The position numbers and the translations under genes are program-made. DNA of 42,652 nucleotides, from contig DYKN01000015.1 of the NCBI GenBank assembly GCA_020722575.1, positions 1 to 42,652 of the forward strand, given 5' to 3'. This stretch comes from Rikenella microfusus (lineage in GTDB: Bacteria; Bacteroidota; Bacteroidia; Bacteroidales; VadinHA17). The notes under the pieces were generated by a model. The model worked only from the letters and a program-made list of their open reading frames with translations. It was not told the origin of the DNA and did not search any database. Position 1 is the stretch's first letter; each line of letters opens with the position of its first letter. Positions 1 through 8,056 of the stretch are shown piece after piece.

Positions 1-109
1 GATGTTTTACCGTAAATTAATGGAATAAACAGTTCCAGATTAATACTTTACAGAGACAGATCCGGGTGAAGTTTTATTTTATTGTCTGGTTATTATTGTG
101 TTTACAGTC

Positions 110-910
110 TTACCAGCTTCCACCTGCACCGCCTCCGCCGAAGCTTCCACCTCCGAAGCCTCCGAATCCTCCTCCACCACCTGAAAAGTCTCCCCAACTG
201 CCTCTGTGCGATCCTCTGCCTGACCCCATCATGCCAAGCAATATCCATAAAGGTAAATCATTTCTTCTTCCTGAAAAATGCTGATGATTGGAACGTCCTG
301 AGCTAAAGAGGGAAAAGATGACAACAACAATAATTATGAGAACAACCAGAGGTATAATTTTAAGATCTCCCCTGATCTGCCGGTGATATTCATCTGCCGA
401 GAACTCTCCTGAAGCAAGGGCCATCAACACATCTGTTGCCTTATCAAGTCCGCCGTAATAATCTCCCTGTCTGAAAGCAGGGAGTATTTCATTATCAATT
501 ATATCAGCACACACCAGATCAGGAATGGCCCCTTCAAGTCCATATCCTGTAGCAATAAAAACTTCACCCTGTGAATATGCAGTTTTTGGTTTTACAAGAA
601 TGACTATCCCGTTATCAAATCCCTTCCTGCCAACACCCCATTTTTCTCCTATTCTCTGGGCATAATCAGCCTTATCGTATCCCTTCAGGTCGCTTACTGT
701 CACAATTGCAATCTGGGTTGATGTAGTATCATCGAAATTCACAAGTTTTCTTTCAAGTGAGTTAATTTCCTCCGGTTTAAGCAGTCCTGCAAAATCGTTA
801 ACAAGCCGTGGCGGAAAAGGTTTTTCCGGCACATCCTGAGCAAAAAGCAAAACTGTAACAAACAGAAAGTATACAGTTGAAAAAATCTTTTTCTTTAACT
901 TTTCAATCAT
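110..910 (-). CDS. TPM-domain (YgcG-type) membrane protein with glycine-rich tail
   Basis: This 266-residue protein starts with an export signal (residues 1-25, ending at FAQD). A TPM/TLP18.3-Psb32 domain follows at roughly 35-165, recognisable from VNDFAGLLKPEE near its start and the later GYGLEGAIPD. A membrane helix lies near 185-205 and the C-terminus is a glycine/serine-rich tail ending GGAGGSW, which is typical of YgcG-like proteins. The domain should sit in the periplasm. Its biochemical role is not settled in the family; roles in membrane protein quality control and as an acid phosphatase have been suggested for relatives. The ATG overlaps the stop of the upstream TPM gene by 4 bp, so the two are probably translationally coupled. 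The third partner, lemA, lies just upstream, and LemA-TPM-TPM is a recurrent bacterial gene set. Family confidence is high, function is open. Confidence 0.9.
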   Translation of the reverse strand: MIEKLKKKIFSTVYFLFVTVLLFAQDVPEKPFPPRLVNDFAGLLKPEEINSLERKLVNFDDTTSTQIAIVTVSDLKGYDKADYAQRIGEKWGVGRKGFDNGIVILVKPKTAYSQGEVFIATGYGLEGAIPDLVCADIIDNEILPAFRQGDYYGGLDKATDVLMALASGEFSADEYHRQIRGDLKIIPLVVLIIIVVVIFSLFSSGRSNHQHFSGRRNDLPLWILLGMMGSGRGSHRGSWGDFSGGGGGFGGFGGGSFGGGGAGGSW

Positions 911-1365
911 TTATTCTCTTTTTCGGTAAGTTTCCCGAAGGATAGTTCGTCGCTGAGTTCATTTTTATCATCAGCTTTGTAAGGGAAAAACTGTTTAAGC
1001 TGCCGGCCGGCAAGTTTAATCCCTTCTGTAATTCCTTCTGTAAAGAGACCTTCCCTGAAATATTTTGTCATTATTTCTTTCACCTGATTCCAGAAGCCTT
1101 CGGGGACCACTTCATTGATACCTTTATCTCCTATTACAGCAAATTTTTTATCTTTCACCGCAAGGTAAAAGAGCACACCATTCCGCTGGCGGGTCTTATC
1201 CATATTAAGCTTTTTAAAAATCCAGGCAGCTCTGTCGAGTATATCTTCACGGCAATGGGTTTCAATATGAACCCTTATCTCACCCGATGTATCTTTTTCG
1301 GCCTCTTTGATTGCCGCAATAATCTTTTCCTGCTGTTCCCTGGAAAAAAATCTGGAAGCTTTCAT
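907..1365 (-). CDS. TPM-domain protein without signal peptide
   Basis: This 152-residue protein is almost entirely one TPM domain. Typical features are the opening FFSREQQEKIIAAIKEAEKDTSGEIRVH-type segment (residues about 7-35), NGVLFYLAVKDKKFAVIGDKGI in the middle and a C-terminal helix with the KLAGRQLKQFFP pattern. It has no signal peptide and no clear membrane helix, so it is predicted to face the cytoplasm or associate with the membrane peripherally, unlike its exported neighbour. The gap to lemA upstream is 11 bp and the downstream TPM gene overlaps by 4 bp, so all three are one operon. Proteins of this type are usually annotated as TPM-domain or DUF5130-like proteins with no assigned reaction. 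Confidence 0.88.
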   Translation of the reverse strand: MKASRFFSREQQEKIIAAIKEAEKDTSGEIRVHIETHCREDILDRAAWIFKKLNMDKTRQRNGVLFYLAVKDKKFAVIGDKGINEVVPEGFWNQVKEIMTKYFREGLFTEGITEGIKLAGRQLKQFFPYKADDKNELSDELSFGKLTEKENK

Positions 1366-1376
1366 CTACTAAAGTT

Positions 1377-1979
1377 TTAGAACTTTACCTGCGGAGCGTT
1401 CTCAGCTCCTTCAGCTGACTTGAAATAACCCTTTTCCCTGAAACCGAACATTCCTGAAATGAAGTTCTGGGGGAATTTTTTGATATATGCATTATAAGTT
1501 TGTGCTACTTCGTTATATTTTCTCCTTTCAACAGCAATTCTGTTTTCAGTACCCTCAAGTTCCACCTGAAGGTCTCTGAAATTCTGAGTAGCTTTAATTT
1601 GCGGATATTGCTCCACTACAACCATTAGTCTGCTCAATGCTGAGCTAAGTTCACCCTGAGCCTGTTGAAATTGTGCAAGAGCTTCTTCGCTAAGATTAGA
1701 GGGGTCAACAGTTATAGAGGTAGCCTTTGAACGAGCTTCAATTACCCGGGTGAGAGTTTGCTGTTCAAAATCTGCCGCACCTTTAACGGTATTTACAAAG
1801 TTCGGTATGAGATCCATCCTGCGCTGATATTGCGCTTCAACATTTCCCCACTGAGATGTAACTGACTCGTTCATCGAAACCATTCTGTTATATACATTCA
1901 CACCCCAGAGTATAAAAATAAGAATAATAAATGCGATCAGACCTCCAAAAATAAGTCCAATTAAGCAACCTTTTTTCAT
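1377..1979 (-). CDS. lemA: LemA family protein
   Basis: This 200-residue protein has an N-terminal hydrophobic anchor (about residues 5-27) and then the LemA helical domain. Diagnostic segments are SQWGNVEAQYQRRMDLIPN at about residues 42-60, the VKGAADFEQQTLT stretch and the conserved IAVERRKYNEVAQTYN near 148-163. The membrane anchor with an extracytoplasmic alpha-helical bundle is the usual LemA layout. The molecular role is unknown; the family repeatedly co-occurs with TPM proteins, as here. It is first in a three-gene operon, and a Bacteroidota-like -7 box lies about 30 bp upstream of its ATG. Confidence 0.93.
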   Translation of the reverse strand: MKKGCLIGLIFGGLIAFIILIFILWGVNVYNRMVSMNESVTSQWGNVEAQYQRRMDLIPNFVNTVKGAADFEQQTLTRVIEARSKATSITVDPSNLSEEALAQFQQAQGELSSALSRLMVVVEQYPQIKATQNFRDLQVELEGTENRIAVERRKYNEVAQTYNAYIKKFPQNFISGMFGFREKGYFKSAEGAENAPQVKF

Positions 1980-2295
1980 TTCTTAAAAATTAATAAGTCA
2001 GAATCAGGCGCAAAAGTACTCAAAAAAACATTGAGATGAAATTTTTTGCTCCGGCTTTCCGGTTAAATTTCTGTCAAAACATAAATAAAACCGGCAAATG
2101 ACAATTCATAACCGGTGCAAACTATATCCTTGTTGTATATTATTCGAAATTTTATCACCCTTACTCTGGAAACTGGAGTTGAAATTTGACAGAGTTTTTT
2201 AAATTTTCAGTATATACCTGAATATCCCCTGACAAATTTCATTCTTCTTACATCTGTCTAGACAGGCATCAATTTCAATACAGGTTATAAAGATT
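1980..2295. other. Intergenic spacer with no recognised gene
   Basis: This 316-bp AT-rich spacer lies between lemA and the GH99-like gene, both on the minus strand. Apart from the lemA -7 box near its left end I see no coding frame, no strong hairpin and no repeat. The separation suggests that the GH99-like group and the lemA operon are independent transcription units. Confidence 0.5.
2010..2018 (-). promoter_or_regulatory. Candidate -7 promoter box for the lemA operon
   Basis: On the minus strand this reads TACTTTTGC, matching the Bacteroidota TAnnTTTG -7 consensus. It lies 31 bp upstream of the lemA ATG, giving a short leader. I see no good TTTG -33 element at the expected distance, so the call rests on the -7 box and position only. 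Confidence 0.4.
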
Positions 2296-3531
2296 TTAAT
2301 TTTTATAATTGATAAGAGAAAACCTGTCAAATTTTCCGCTGATTACTTCTCTTACGGCATTCAGATAGCTGAAGCCCCAGCGCATATCAGGTTCGAGGTA
2401 GCTACCTTCAACCCATTCATTCCATGCATTTATAATAATGAGTTTCGGTTGTTCTTTATGACTATCGGCATATTCTTTTGCCCTTATCAGAAAGGCTTTG
2501 AAACTTTCGGGAGTATTATTTAGATGGACTACCCTTTCTTTCCCATACGACGGATAACGTGGTGTATTATCCCATCCCACTGAAACAACGGGGAAATAAG
2601 GAATTTTCAGTAGTGAATCCCATCTCTCCTGCAGTTTCATGTATTTTTCGCCCCATTTGACATAGTCCTCATCAATCCCGGCACCAGTCCAGTTATATGT
2701 TGTATAGCTATTAATTCCGAGATATTCGACAATTTCATTTATACTCTTCCCTTCGGCGAATCTGCCGAAACCGGCATTAGGGAAACCGTTTCTTCCCCAA
2801 CCTATAAGCTGGAGATGCAAACCCGGGAAACCTGCTTTTTTTACTTCATTCCTGAAGTAATCAAGTGCCTCTCTCGTATTCTCCAGTTTGCCAAAGCTTG
2901 CCAGAAGGTTACCGGCACTGAAAATTGAAAAAACAGGTTCGCCATTTATTTTAAAATAATTTGGAAGCATAAAATACTGTCGAATAACACGTTCAACTAT
3001 TTTTTTAAAATTATCCATATCAATTGTTCCATGCCATATAAGAGAATCAGTAGGGTACCGGAAATGATTCCACATATTTCCCGGGACATCATGGTTTGCC
3101 CACATAATGTAGAATTTCATTTTGTGGTTATTTTTTGCTTTCAGGAATCCATCATTCAGTGCTTCTTCAAGGAAAGGCTTTCCATCGTACCAGTACCAGT
3201 CGTATATAAATACGTTTACCCCGTGAGCAGTTGCCGTTTCAATTTTCATTTCAGCAACTTCAGGATTATCATCGAGAACATATCCCCACAACGGAATCCG
3301 TGGCTGATAATGTCCTTCAAACCGGGGAGTGCCTCTTTTAATTATTTCCCATTCACCTGTTCCTTCACTCCATAAATATTCACGGCTCATACTTTCGTCC
3401 TGACATGAGGGCCACACATAGGCCGCAACATAATAACCTGAAGTACCTTTCTGATTAGTTCTGGTATTTTCTGAAAAACTGGCAAGGCAGATGATACAAA
3501 TAGTTAAAAAGGAAATTGAAATAATTTTCAT
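2296..3531 (-). CDS. Secreted GH99-like / WbsX-family protein
   Basis: This 411-residue protein has a hydrophobic leader (about 1-20). It then shows the pattern of the WbsX / glycoside hydrolase family 99-like domain: GYYVAAYVWP near residue 32, the acidic and aromatic VFIYDWYWYDGKPFLE at about 107-121 and the C-terminal WNEWVEGSYLEPD at about 370-382, which carries the family's likely catalytic acids. The domain is found both in polysaccharide biosynthesis clusters (hence WbsX) and as a secreted glycosidase-like protein in polysaccharide utilisation loci. The leader and its neighbours (oxidoreductase and isomerase-like proteins) favour a degradative role, possibly endo-acting on mannose- or rhamnose-containing glycans. 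That substrate guess is inference. The ankyrin gene lies 19 bp upstream. Confidence 0.85.
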   Translation of the reverse strand: MKIISISFLTICIICLASFSENTRTNQKGTSGYYVAAYVWPSCQDESMSREYLWSEGTGEWEIIKRGTPRFEGHYQPRIPLWGYVLDDNPEVAEMKIETATAHGVNVFIYDWYWYDGKPFLEEALNDGFLKAKNNHKMKFYIMWANHDVPGNMWNHFRYPTDSLIWHGTIDMDNFKKIVERVIRQYFMLPNYFKINGEPVFSIFSAGNLLASFGKLENTREALDYFRNEVKKAGFPGLHLQLIGWGRNGFPNAGFGRFAEGKSINEIVEYLGINSYTTYNWTGAGIDEDYVKWGEKYMKLQERWDSLLKIPYFPVVSVGWDNTPRYPSYGKERVVHLNNTPESFKAFLIRAKEYADSHKEQPKLIIINAWNEWVEGSYLEPDMRWGFSYLNAVREVISGKFDRFSLINYKN

Positions 3532-3550
3532 TTTTTAAAATTTTACAAGA

Positions 3551-4183
3551 TTATTTTTTCATAGCCAACTTCAGTAGTTCGGCCACTTCTTTATGCCCGT
3601 TATTGGATGCAAAGGTCAGTGCATTGTCGCCATCGACATCTTTTAGTTCGGGATTTGCCTTATATTCAAGTAAAATTTTGACATTTTCCAGTTGTCCTTC
3701 AGCGGCAGCGTACATAAGGGCGGTATAATGTTCATCCCTGTCGATAATATCAGGTTCTGCATTGTTATCAAGGAGGAGTTTAACGGCCTGTGGGAAAGGT
3801 CCAGAAGATGCCATCATAAGAGCAGTACGACCATAGATATCCTGGAGGTTAACATCTGCACCTTTTGAGATCAGCTTCCTTAAAAGTTCCACATGTCCGT
3901 TGAAAGCCGCATACATAAGAGCAGTACGACCTTCGGCATCGCGCTGATCAACCACTGTTCCATTATCAATATATTGCATTACCAGATCCTGCTGCCCGTT
4001 TAACGCTGCTTCATAAAATGAAATTATAGGGTTAAACTGACCTGCTTTCTGAGTTGTATTTACAGGAAAGTTTTTGCCAGTATTTGTTTTACCTTTTCCC
4101 CCGCAATCAGTAAATACAAAGTTAACCGAAACAATTATTAATAAAAAAACAATGCTCCTCTTATAACTGACATCCAGTTTCAT
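3551..4183 (-). CDS. Exported ankyrin-repeat protein
   Basis: This protein has about 210 residues from the chosen ATG at 4183; an in-frame ATG at 4210 would add nine residues ahead of the hydrophobic leader. The leader (SIVFLLIIVSVNFVF) ends at a TDCGG, which may be a weak lipobox, although Asp before Cys is atypical. The rest is four to five ankyrin repeats, with clear consensus units GRTALMYAAFNGHVELLRKL, GRTALMMASSG and YTALMYAAAEGQLENVKILL. Ankyrin repeats bind proteins, and an exported one would act in the periplasm on an unknown partner. It sits 19 bp upstream of the GH99-like gene and downstream of the oxidoreductase, with a heptamer tandem repeat just 5' of its start. Confidence 0.82.
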   Translation of the reverse strand: MKLDVSYKRSIVFLLIIVSVNFVFTDCGGKGKTNTGKNFPVNTTQKAGQFNPIISFYEAALNGQQDLVMQYIDNGTVVDQRDAEGRTALMYAAFNGHVELLRKLISKGADVNLQDIYGRTALMMASSGPFPQAVKLLLDNNAEPDIIDRDEHYTALMYAAAEGQLENVKILLEYKANPELKDVDGDNALTFASNNGHKEVAELLKLAMKK

Positions 4184-4210
4184 ACATTTATAAATTATAT
4201 CTATTTTCAA

Positions 4211-4259
4211 CTTTCGCCTTTCTCCTTTCTCCTTTCACCTTTATCCTTTCTCCTTTCGC
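4211..4259. repeat. Seven-copy 7-bp tandem repeat (CTTTCNC)
   Basis: Seven contiguous heptamers fill this 49-bp stretch: CTTTCGC, CTTTCTC (twice), CTTTCAC, CTTTATC, CTTTCTC and CTTTCGC, followed by a T-run. It lies in the 114-bp spacer between the oxidoreductase stop and the ankyrin start. On the transcribed strand it reads as repeated GAAAGG(A/C/T)G-like purine units close upstream of the ankyrin start, so a change in copy number could alter leader spacing. That effect is inference. Confidence 0.85.
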
Positions 4260-4297
4260 CTTTTTTTTGTGTTTACCCTTCAGACTTTTTATCCTTT

Positions 4298-5644
4298 TTA
4301 AACCTTTTCTGGCATTATATAAGGTTTTCGGTATTCACGTACCAGGAATCTGTCTGCTTCCTTATCGTCGACGAATTTTTCTTTTGCCGGGTCGAAATTA
4401 AGTTTTCTTCCTGTGCGGTATGAGATCACCCCCAGATGTCCTATTGAAGCTGAGAGGTGACCTTCGAGTATATCGTTATCAAGGTCTTCTCTTTTTCTAC
4501 TTCTCACACAATCGATAAAATTTTTCCATCCGTTGCTCAGTTCCTCTTTCGGGAAATCTGAATCTGATTTTGCAGGACCGGGTTCATTCTTAGGCCCAAA
4601 ATAAGTCTTGTATCCATTGCTGCTGAATGTCATCCAACCCTGGTCGCTATAGAGGAAACAGTCGCCTGAATCGGGTAAACCCTCAGGGTTAGTAGGAAGG
4701 CTTCTTACCTCATTCTGGACAATAATTCCATCGTCGTACTCACACACTTCTATCAAAATATTTGGAATTTCCTGGTCGTCGTCACGACAATATTTTCCCC
4801 CTGTACAGTGTATTTTAACAGGATGTGTGTTTTTGTTCAATGCCCATCTTATTGTATCCATTCTGTATATTCCATTGTTTCCGAACTCTGTGGTACTTGT
4901 ATCCCAGAACCAGTGCCAGTTATAAATATACCTGTTTTCGTTGAAAGGCCGGTATGGTGCTGGACCGAGGAAAAGGTCCCAGTGAACGCCTTCGGGGATC
5001 GGGCTGTCGGGCACTTTTTCAATTGAAACACGATACCTGTATGTAATGCCCTTTGCCATATACACTTTCCCCAGTTTCCCGTCGTGCACAAACTTAATAC
5101 CTTCCTTAACTGCTTTACTGCTCCGGTAACAAATACCCGACTGTACAATCCTGTTATATTTGCGCGCTGCTTCGACCATTTTCCTCCCTTCAGAAACGTT
5201 GTAACTTACAGGTTTCTCAACATAAACATCCTTTCCGGCCTGACATGCCCATACGGTCATCAGTGCATGCCAGTGATCGGGTGTTGCAATGGATATTACA
5301 TCAATATCCTTATCCTCAAGCACTTTTCTGTAGTCGAATTCAGTTTTTGGTTTAGCCCCGAAAAGTCTTTCCACAGTGGCAACCATCCCCGGGAACAATC
5401 TTTCATCAACATCACAAATAGTCGTTACTGCGACATTTGGTATTTCGGCATAGGTATTGACATGGACGATACCGCGTCCGTTAATCATTCCCCTGACATT
5501 TTTACGCTGACCGCTGATACCAATAACGGCAATATTTATTCTTTCATTCGGACTGTCGGAGATCATATTCCGAAGATACGCAGGAGCTGCAAAAGTTGCA
5601 CCCATCGTTAGTACTGATTTTTTTATAAATTCTTTCCTTCTCAT
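4298..5644 (-). CDS. Gfo/Idh/MocA-family oxidoreductase with Tat-like leader
   Basis: This 448-residue protein starts MRRKEFIKKS with a hydrophobic stretch to about residue 25, like the twin-arginine-type leaders common on Bacteroidota members of this family. A Rossmann fold begins at INIAVIGISG (36-45), where the usual GxGxxG is loosened to GISGQRKNVRG. EKPVSYN at 143-149 is the conserved EKP motif, preceded by the TPDHWHA segment. The C-terminal half is the usual sheet domain. Members use tightly bound NAD(P) to oxidise or epimerise sugars and cyclitols; the substrate cannot be read from sequence. It is 78 bp downstream of a sugar-isomerase-like gene with a similar leader, and the two probably act together outside the cytoplasm. 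Confidence 0.9.
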   Translation of the reverse strand: MRRKEFIKKSVLTMGATFAAPAYLRNMISDSPNERINIAVIGISGQRKNVRGMINGRGIVHVNTYAEIPNVAVTTICDVDERLFPGMVATVERLFGAKPKTEFDYRKVLEDKDIDVISIATPDHWHALMTVWACQAGKDVYVEKPVSYNVSEGRKMVEAARKYNRIVQSGICYRSSKAVKEGIKFVHDGKLGKVYMAKGITYRYRVSIEKVPDSPIPEGVHWDLFLGPAPYRPFNENRYIYNWHWFWDTSTTEFGNNGIYRMDTIRWALNKNTHPVKIHCTGGKYCRDDDQEIPNILIEVCEYDDGIIVQNEVRSLPTNPEGLPDSGDCFLYSDQGWMTFSSNGYKTYFGPKNEPGPAKSDSDFPKEELSNGWKNFIDCVRSRKREDLDNDILEGHLSASIGHLGVISYRTGRKLNFDPAKEKFVDDKEADRFLVREYRKPYIMPEKV

Positions 5645-5722
5645 AACTTGATATTGTTAGTTGCATAATTTTCAATTAACCAAGGCTTTGATTGATATGC
5701 TTAATAGTTTTGTACCAGGGTT

Positions 5723-6625
5723 TTAAAGAGCATCCTGAAGTGCAAGAAATAACCCTTTATAAACCTTCATGAATTCAAGTGGTTCGCAGCTTACCCTCCC
5801 TATTTCAGCATTGCAGTAACCTTTATAGCCTGATTCTTTAAGCAGTCTGAAGAATTTCCTGTAGGGATAAGATGGATCGTGAAGGTCATGAATATGTACT
5901 CCTCTAATTCTGTCTTTAACAGAATTGAAATTATATTCGAAGCCGTTGCCTTCACCATCGTTAGAATTGCAGTTCCAGTTAACATAAACATAAGGACTGC
6001 CGGAATAATCAATGATCTTCTTTATAACAGGAACTGAGGCTGTGCCGTTTCCGTGAATGCAAACTCTGACTTCAACACCGTAATCATTACCGAATTTACC
6101 CACTTCAGCCAGAGCTTTACCTATCTGTTCCATGGTTTTTTCGGGAGGCACTCCGGCCGGTAATGCATTGGGAAAAACACGTATTCCGGTTGCTCCCACA
6201 TCTCTGGCAAGAATAATGTATTCTTTTGTACCTTCAATATTTTTTCGGAGTTCCTCCTGATCGGGTGAATGATACTGAAATGCGCTTGCCAGACTTATTG
6301 TTTCAAGTGCAGAATCTTCAAAGCGTTTTTTGACTTCAGCCCTCTTTTCTTTACTAAGAGTAACTTCAACGTCATGAGCATGAGTGGTCCGTAGTTCAAC
6401 TGAATAATATCCTGCTTCGGTGCAATTTTTGATAATAGTCTCAATATCCCACTTGCTCCCAAGCAGATAAGTCATAAGTCCTATCTTTAGAGGGTTTTTG
6501 TTCAGCGCCTGCTGAAACATATCTCCCTCCCCCTGCAGCTGATCCCGGCTCAATCCTGACGAAAAAACTCCAATGCCTGCAAATACTGATGAACAAAAGA
6601 ATTTTCTTCTTGAAATACCTGTCAT
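5723..6625 (-). CDS. Sugar phosphate isomerase/epimerase-like TIM barrel, Tat-like leader
   Basis: This 300-residue protein starts MTGISRRKFFCSS, a twin-arginine-type leader running to about residue 25. An AP-endonuclease-2/xylose-isomerase-like TIM barrel follows. Visible elements are KIGLMTYLLGSKWD, EAGYYSVELRTTHAHD, the IRVFPNALPAG strand, VRVCIHGNGTASVP, VHIHDLHDP near residue 243 and a final CNAEIG carrying the expected metal-ligand Glu. Relatives isomerise or epimerise sugars and inositol derivatives such as ketoinosose. It appears to be the first gene of the minus-strand group running to 2296 and is divergent from ddl. The exact reaction is unknown. Confidence 0.87.
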   Translation of the reverse strand: MTGISRRKFFCSSVFAGIGVFSSGLSRDQLQGEGDMFQQALNKNPLKIGLMTYLLGSKWDIETIIKNCTEAGYYSVELRTTHAHDVEVTLSKEKRAEVKKRFEDSALETISLASAFQYHSPDQEELRKNIEGTKEYIILARDVGATGIRVFPNALPAGVPPEKTMEQIGKALAEVGKFGNDYGVEVRVCIHGNGTASVPVIKKIIDYSGSPYVYVNWNCNSNDGEGNGFEYNFNSVKDRIRGVHIHDLHDPSYPYRKFFRLLKESGYKGYCNAEIGRVSCEPLEFMKVYKGLFLALQDAL

Positions 6626-6915
6626 TTTTAAATAATTTTAATTAAACATCTGAAAATAAGAAATATGTATAATTTATAATTCGGACGCGAATATTTTCTC
6701 CAATTTAAGAATATTTTTCCTGAGTAAAAGATTCTTAACAGTAAAAAATCAGTTCAATTATTGTTCCCGGTTGAGATCACTTTAAAGGTTTCTGTAATAA
6801 ATTCTCCGGTTATCAGACAGGGCTGGTCTGAAAGGCAGGAAAGTTAATTTCTACTGTAAGGGTGAATTTACGTATCTCAATATTTTCTTAAATTTACGCT
6901 CTTAAATAATAATCG

Positions 6916-7896
6916 ATGAGAACTATTGCCATTGTTGCGGGTGGTGATTCCCCTGAACAGGGTGTTTCAATGAAGAGTGCCGATGAAGTTGCTAAAGCTC
7001 TTCAGACACATTATGAGACATATATAATAATTATCAAAGGGAGTAACTGGTACTGGGAAGATGAGAGGGGCAGATGTTTCAGTATTGACAAGAATGACTT
7101 TACCCTTAATCTTCATGAGAAACGGATCAGGTTTGATGCCGTATTTATTGCAATACACGGAACGCCGGGTGAAAACGGTTTATTACAGGGTTATTTCGAC
7201 ATTCTTGGAATACCCTACACTTCATGTGATGCTTTTTGTTCGGCTCTGACTTTTAATAAAAATGCCTGTAAACTCTTTCTTAAGGAATATGGGATTCCGA
7301 TGGCTGAATCCATTCTGATTCGAAGGGGAGAAACTGTCAATACCAAAGCATTGCTGTCAAAGATAGGGCTTCCATGTTTTGTCAAACCAAACGACAGTGG
7401 ATCGAGTTTTGGTGTTTCAAAGGTAAAAAAGGAAGAAGATCTTTTCCCTTCTTTCAATAAAGCTTTTGAAGAAAGCGATGAGGTACTGGTAGAAGCCTTT
7501 ATGGAAGGTCGAGAGGTTGCCTGTGGTGTGGTTAAAGCTGCCGGGAAAAAAATAGTTCTTCCTATTACAGAGATAATACCGAAAAATGAATTTTTCGATT
7601 ACGAAGCAAAATATTCTCCTGGAAAATCAGATGAGATTACCCCGGCAAATATTGGAGAGAAGCTCACTGAAGAGATTCAGCATTTAAGTTCACAAATTTA
7701 TGATCTTCTCGGATGCAAAGGTATTGTCAGGGTTGATTTCATTATTGTAAAGGGTAAGCCACTTTTCCTTGAGATCAATACTGTTCCCGGGATGTCGTCG
7801 GAGAGTCTGATACCAAAACAGGCTGCAGCTGCAGGAATATCAACCACCGACCTTTACACAATGGTTATCGAGGATCTGTTCCTGAAGCAGGAATAA
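6916..7896 (+). CDS. ddl: D-alanine--D-alanine ligase
   Basis: This 326-residue ATP-grasp enzyme is a normal length for Ddl, which joins two D-alanines in the cytoplasm for peptidoglycan precursors. The N-terminal domain has VAGGDSPEQGVSMKSA and HGTPGENGLLQGYFDILGIPYT. The ATP-grasp core has CFVKPNDSGSSFGVSKV (about residues 154-170), EAFMEGREVACGV and the metal-binding EINTVPGMSSES near 287-298. It stands alone on the plus strand, diverging from the isomerase-like gene across a 290-bp spacer in which I see no firm promoter. It ends at a strong hairpin shared with the convergent oxidoreductase gene. Confidence 0.96.
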   Translation: MRTIAIVAGGDSPEQGVSMKSADEVAKALQTHYETYIIIIKGSNWYWEDERGRCFSIDKNDFTLNLHEKRIRFDAVFIAIHGTPGENGLLQGYFDILGIPYTSCDAFCSALTFNKNACKLFLKEYGIPMAESILIRRGETVNTKALLSKIGLPCFVKPNDSGSSFGVSKVKKEEDLFPSFNKAFEESDEVLVEAFMEGREVACGVVKAAGKKIVLPITEIIPKNEFFDYEAKYSPGKSDEITPANIGEKLTEEIQHLSSQIYDLLGCKGIVRVDFIIVKGKPLFLEINTVPGMSSESLIPKQAAAAGISTTDLYTMVIEDLFLKQE

Positions 7897-7966
7897 TAAA
7901 TGCAGCAATAATTTAAAATATTACTGTTATAACTCTTACTGACCATTCAATTACATAAAGCAGTTT

Positions 7967-8008
7967 AAAAGCAAGTGGAGGATTAAATGTAATCCTCCGC
8001 CTGCTTTT
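7967..8008. terminator. Bidirectional hairpin terminator between ddl and the convergent oxidoreductase
   Basis: The left arm 7967-7984 and right arm 7991-8008 form an 18-bp stem with two imperfect pairs and a 6-nt loop (AAATGT). The stem is flanked by A-rich sequence on the left and a T-run on the right (AAAAGC...GCTTTT), so it can act in both directions. It lies between two genes that converge, exactly where such a signal is expected. Confidence 0.85.
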
Positions 8009-8056
8009 CAGTCATTCTTGAAAACTCTATCCTCATTCACTGCATCACCTGTAGAG

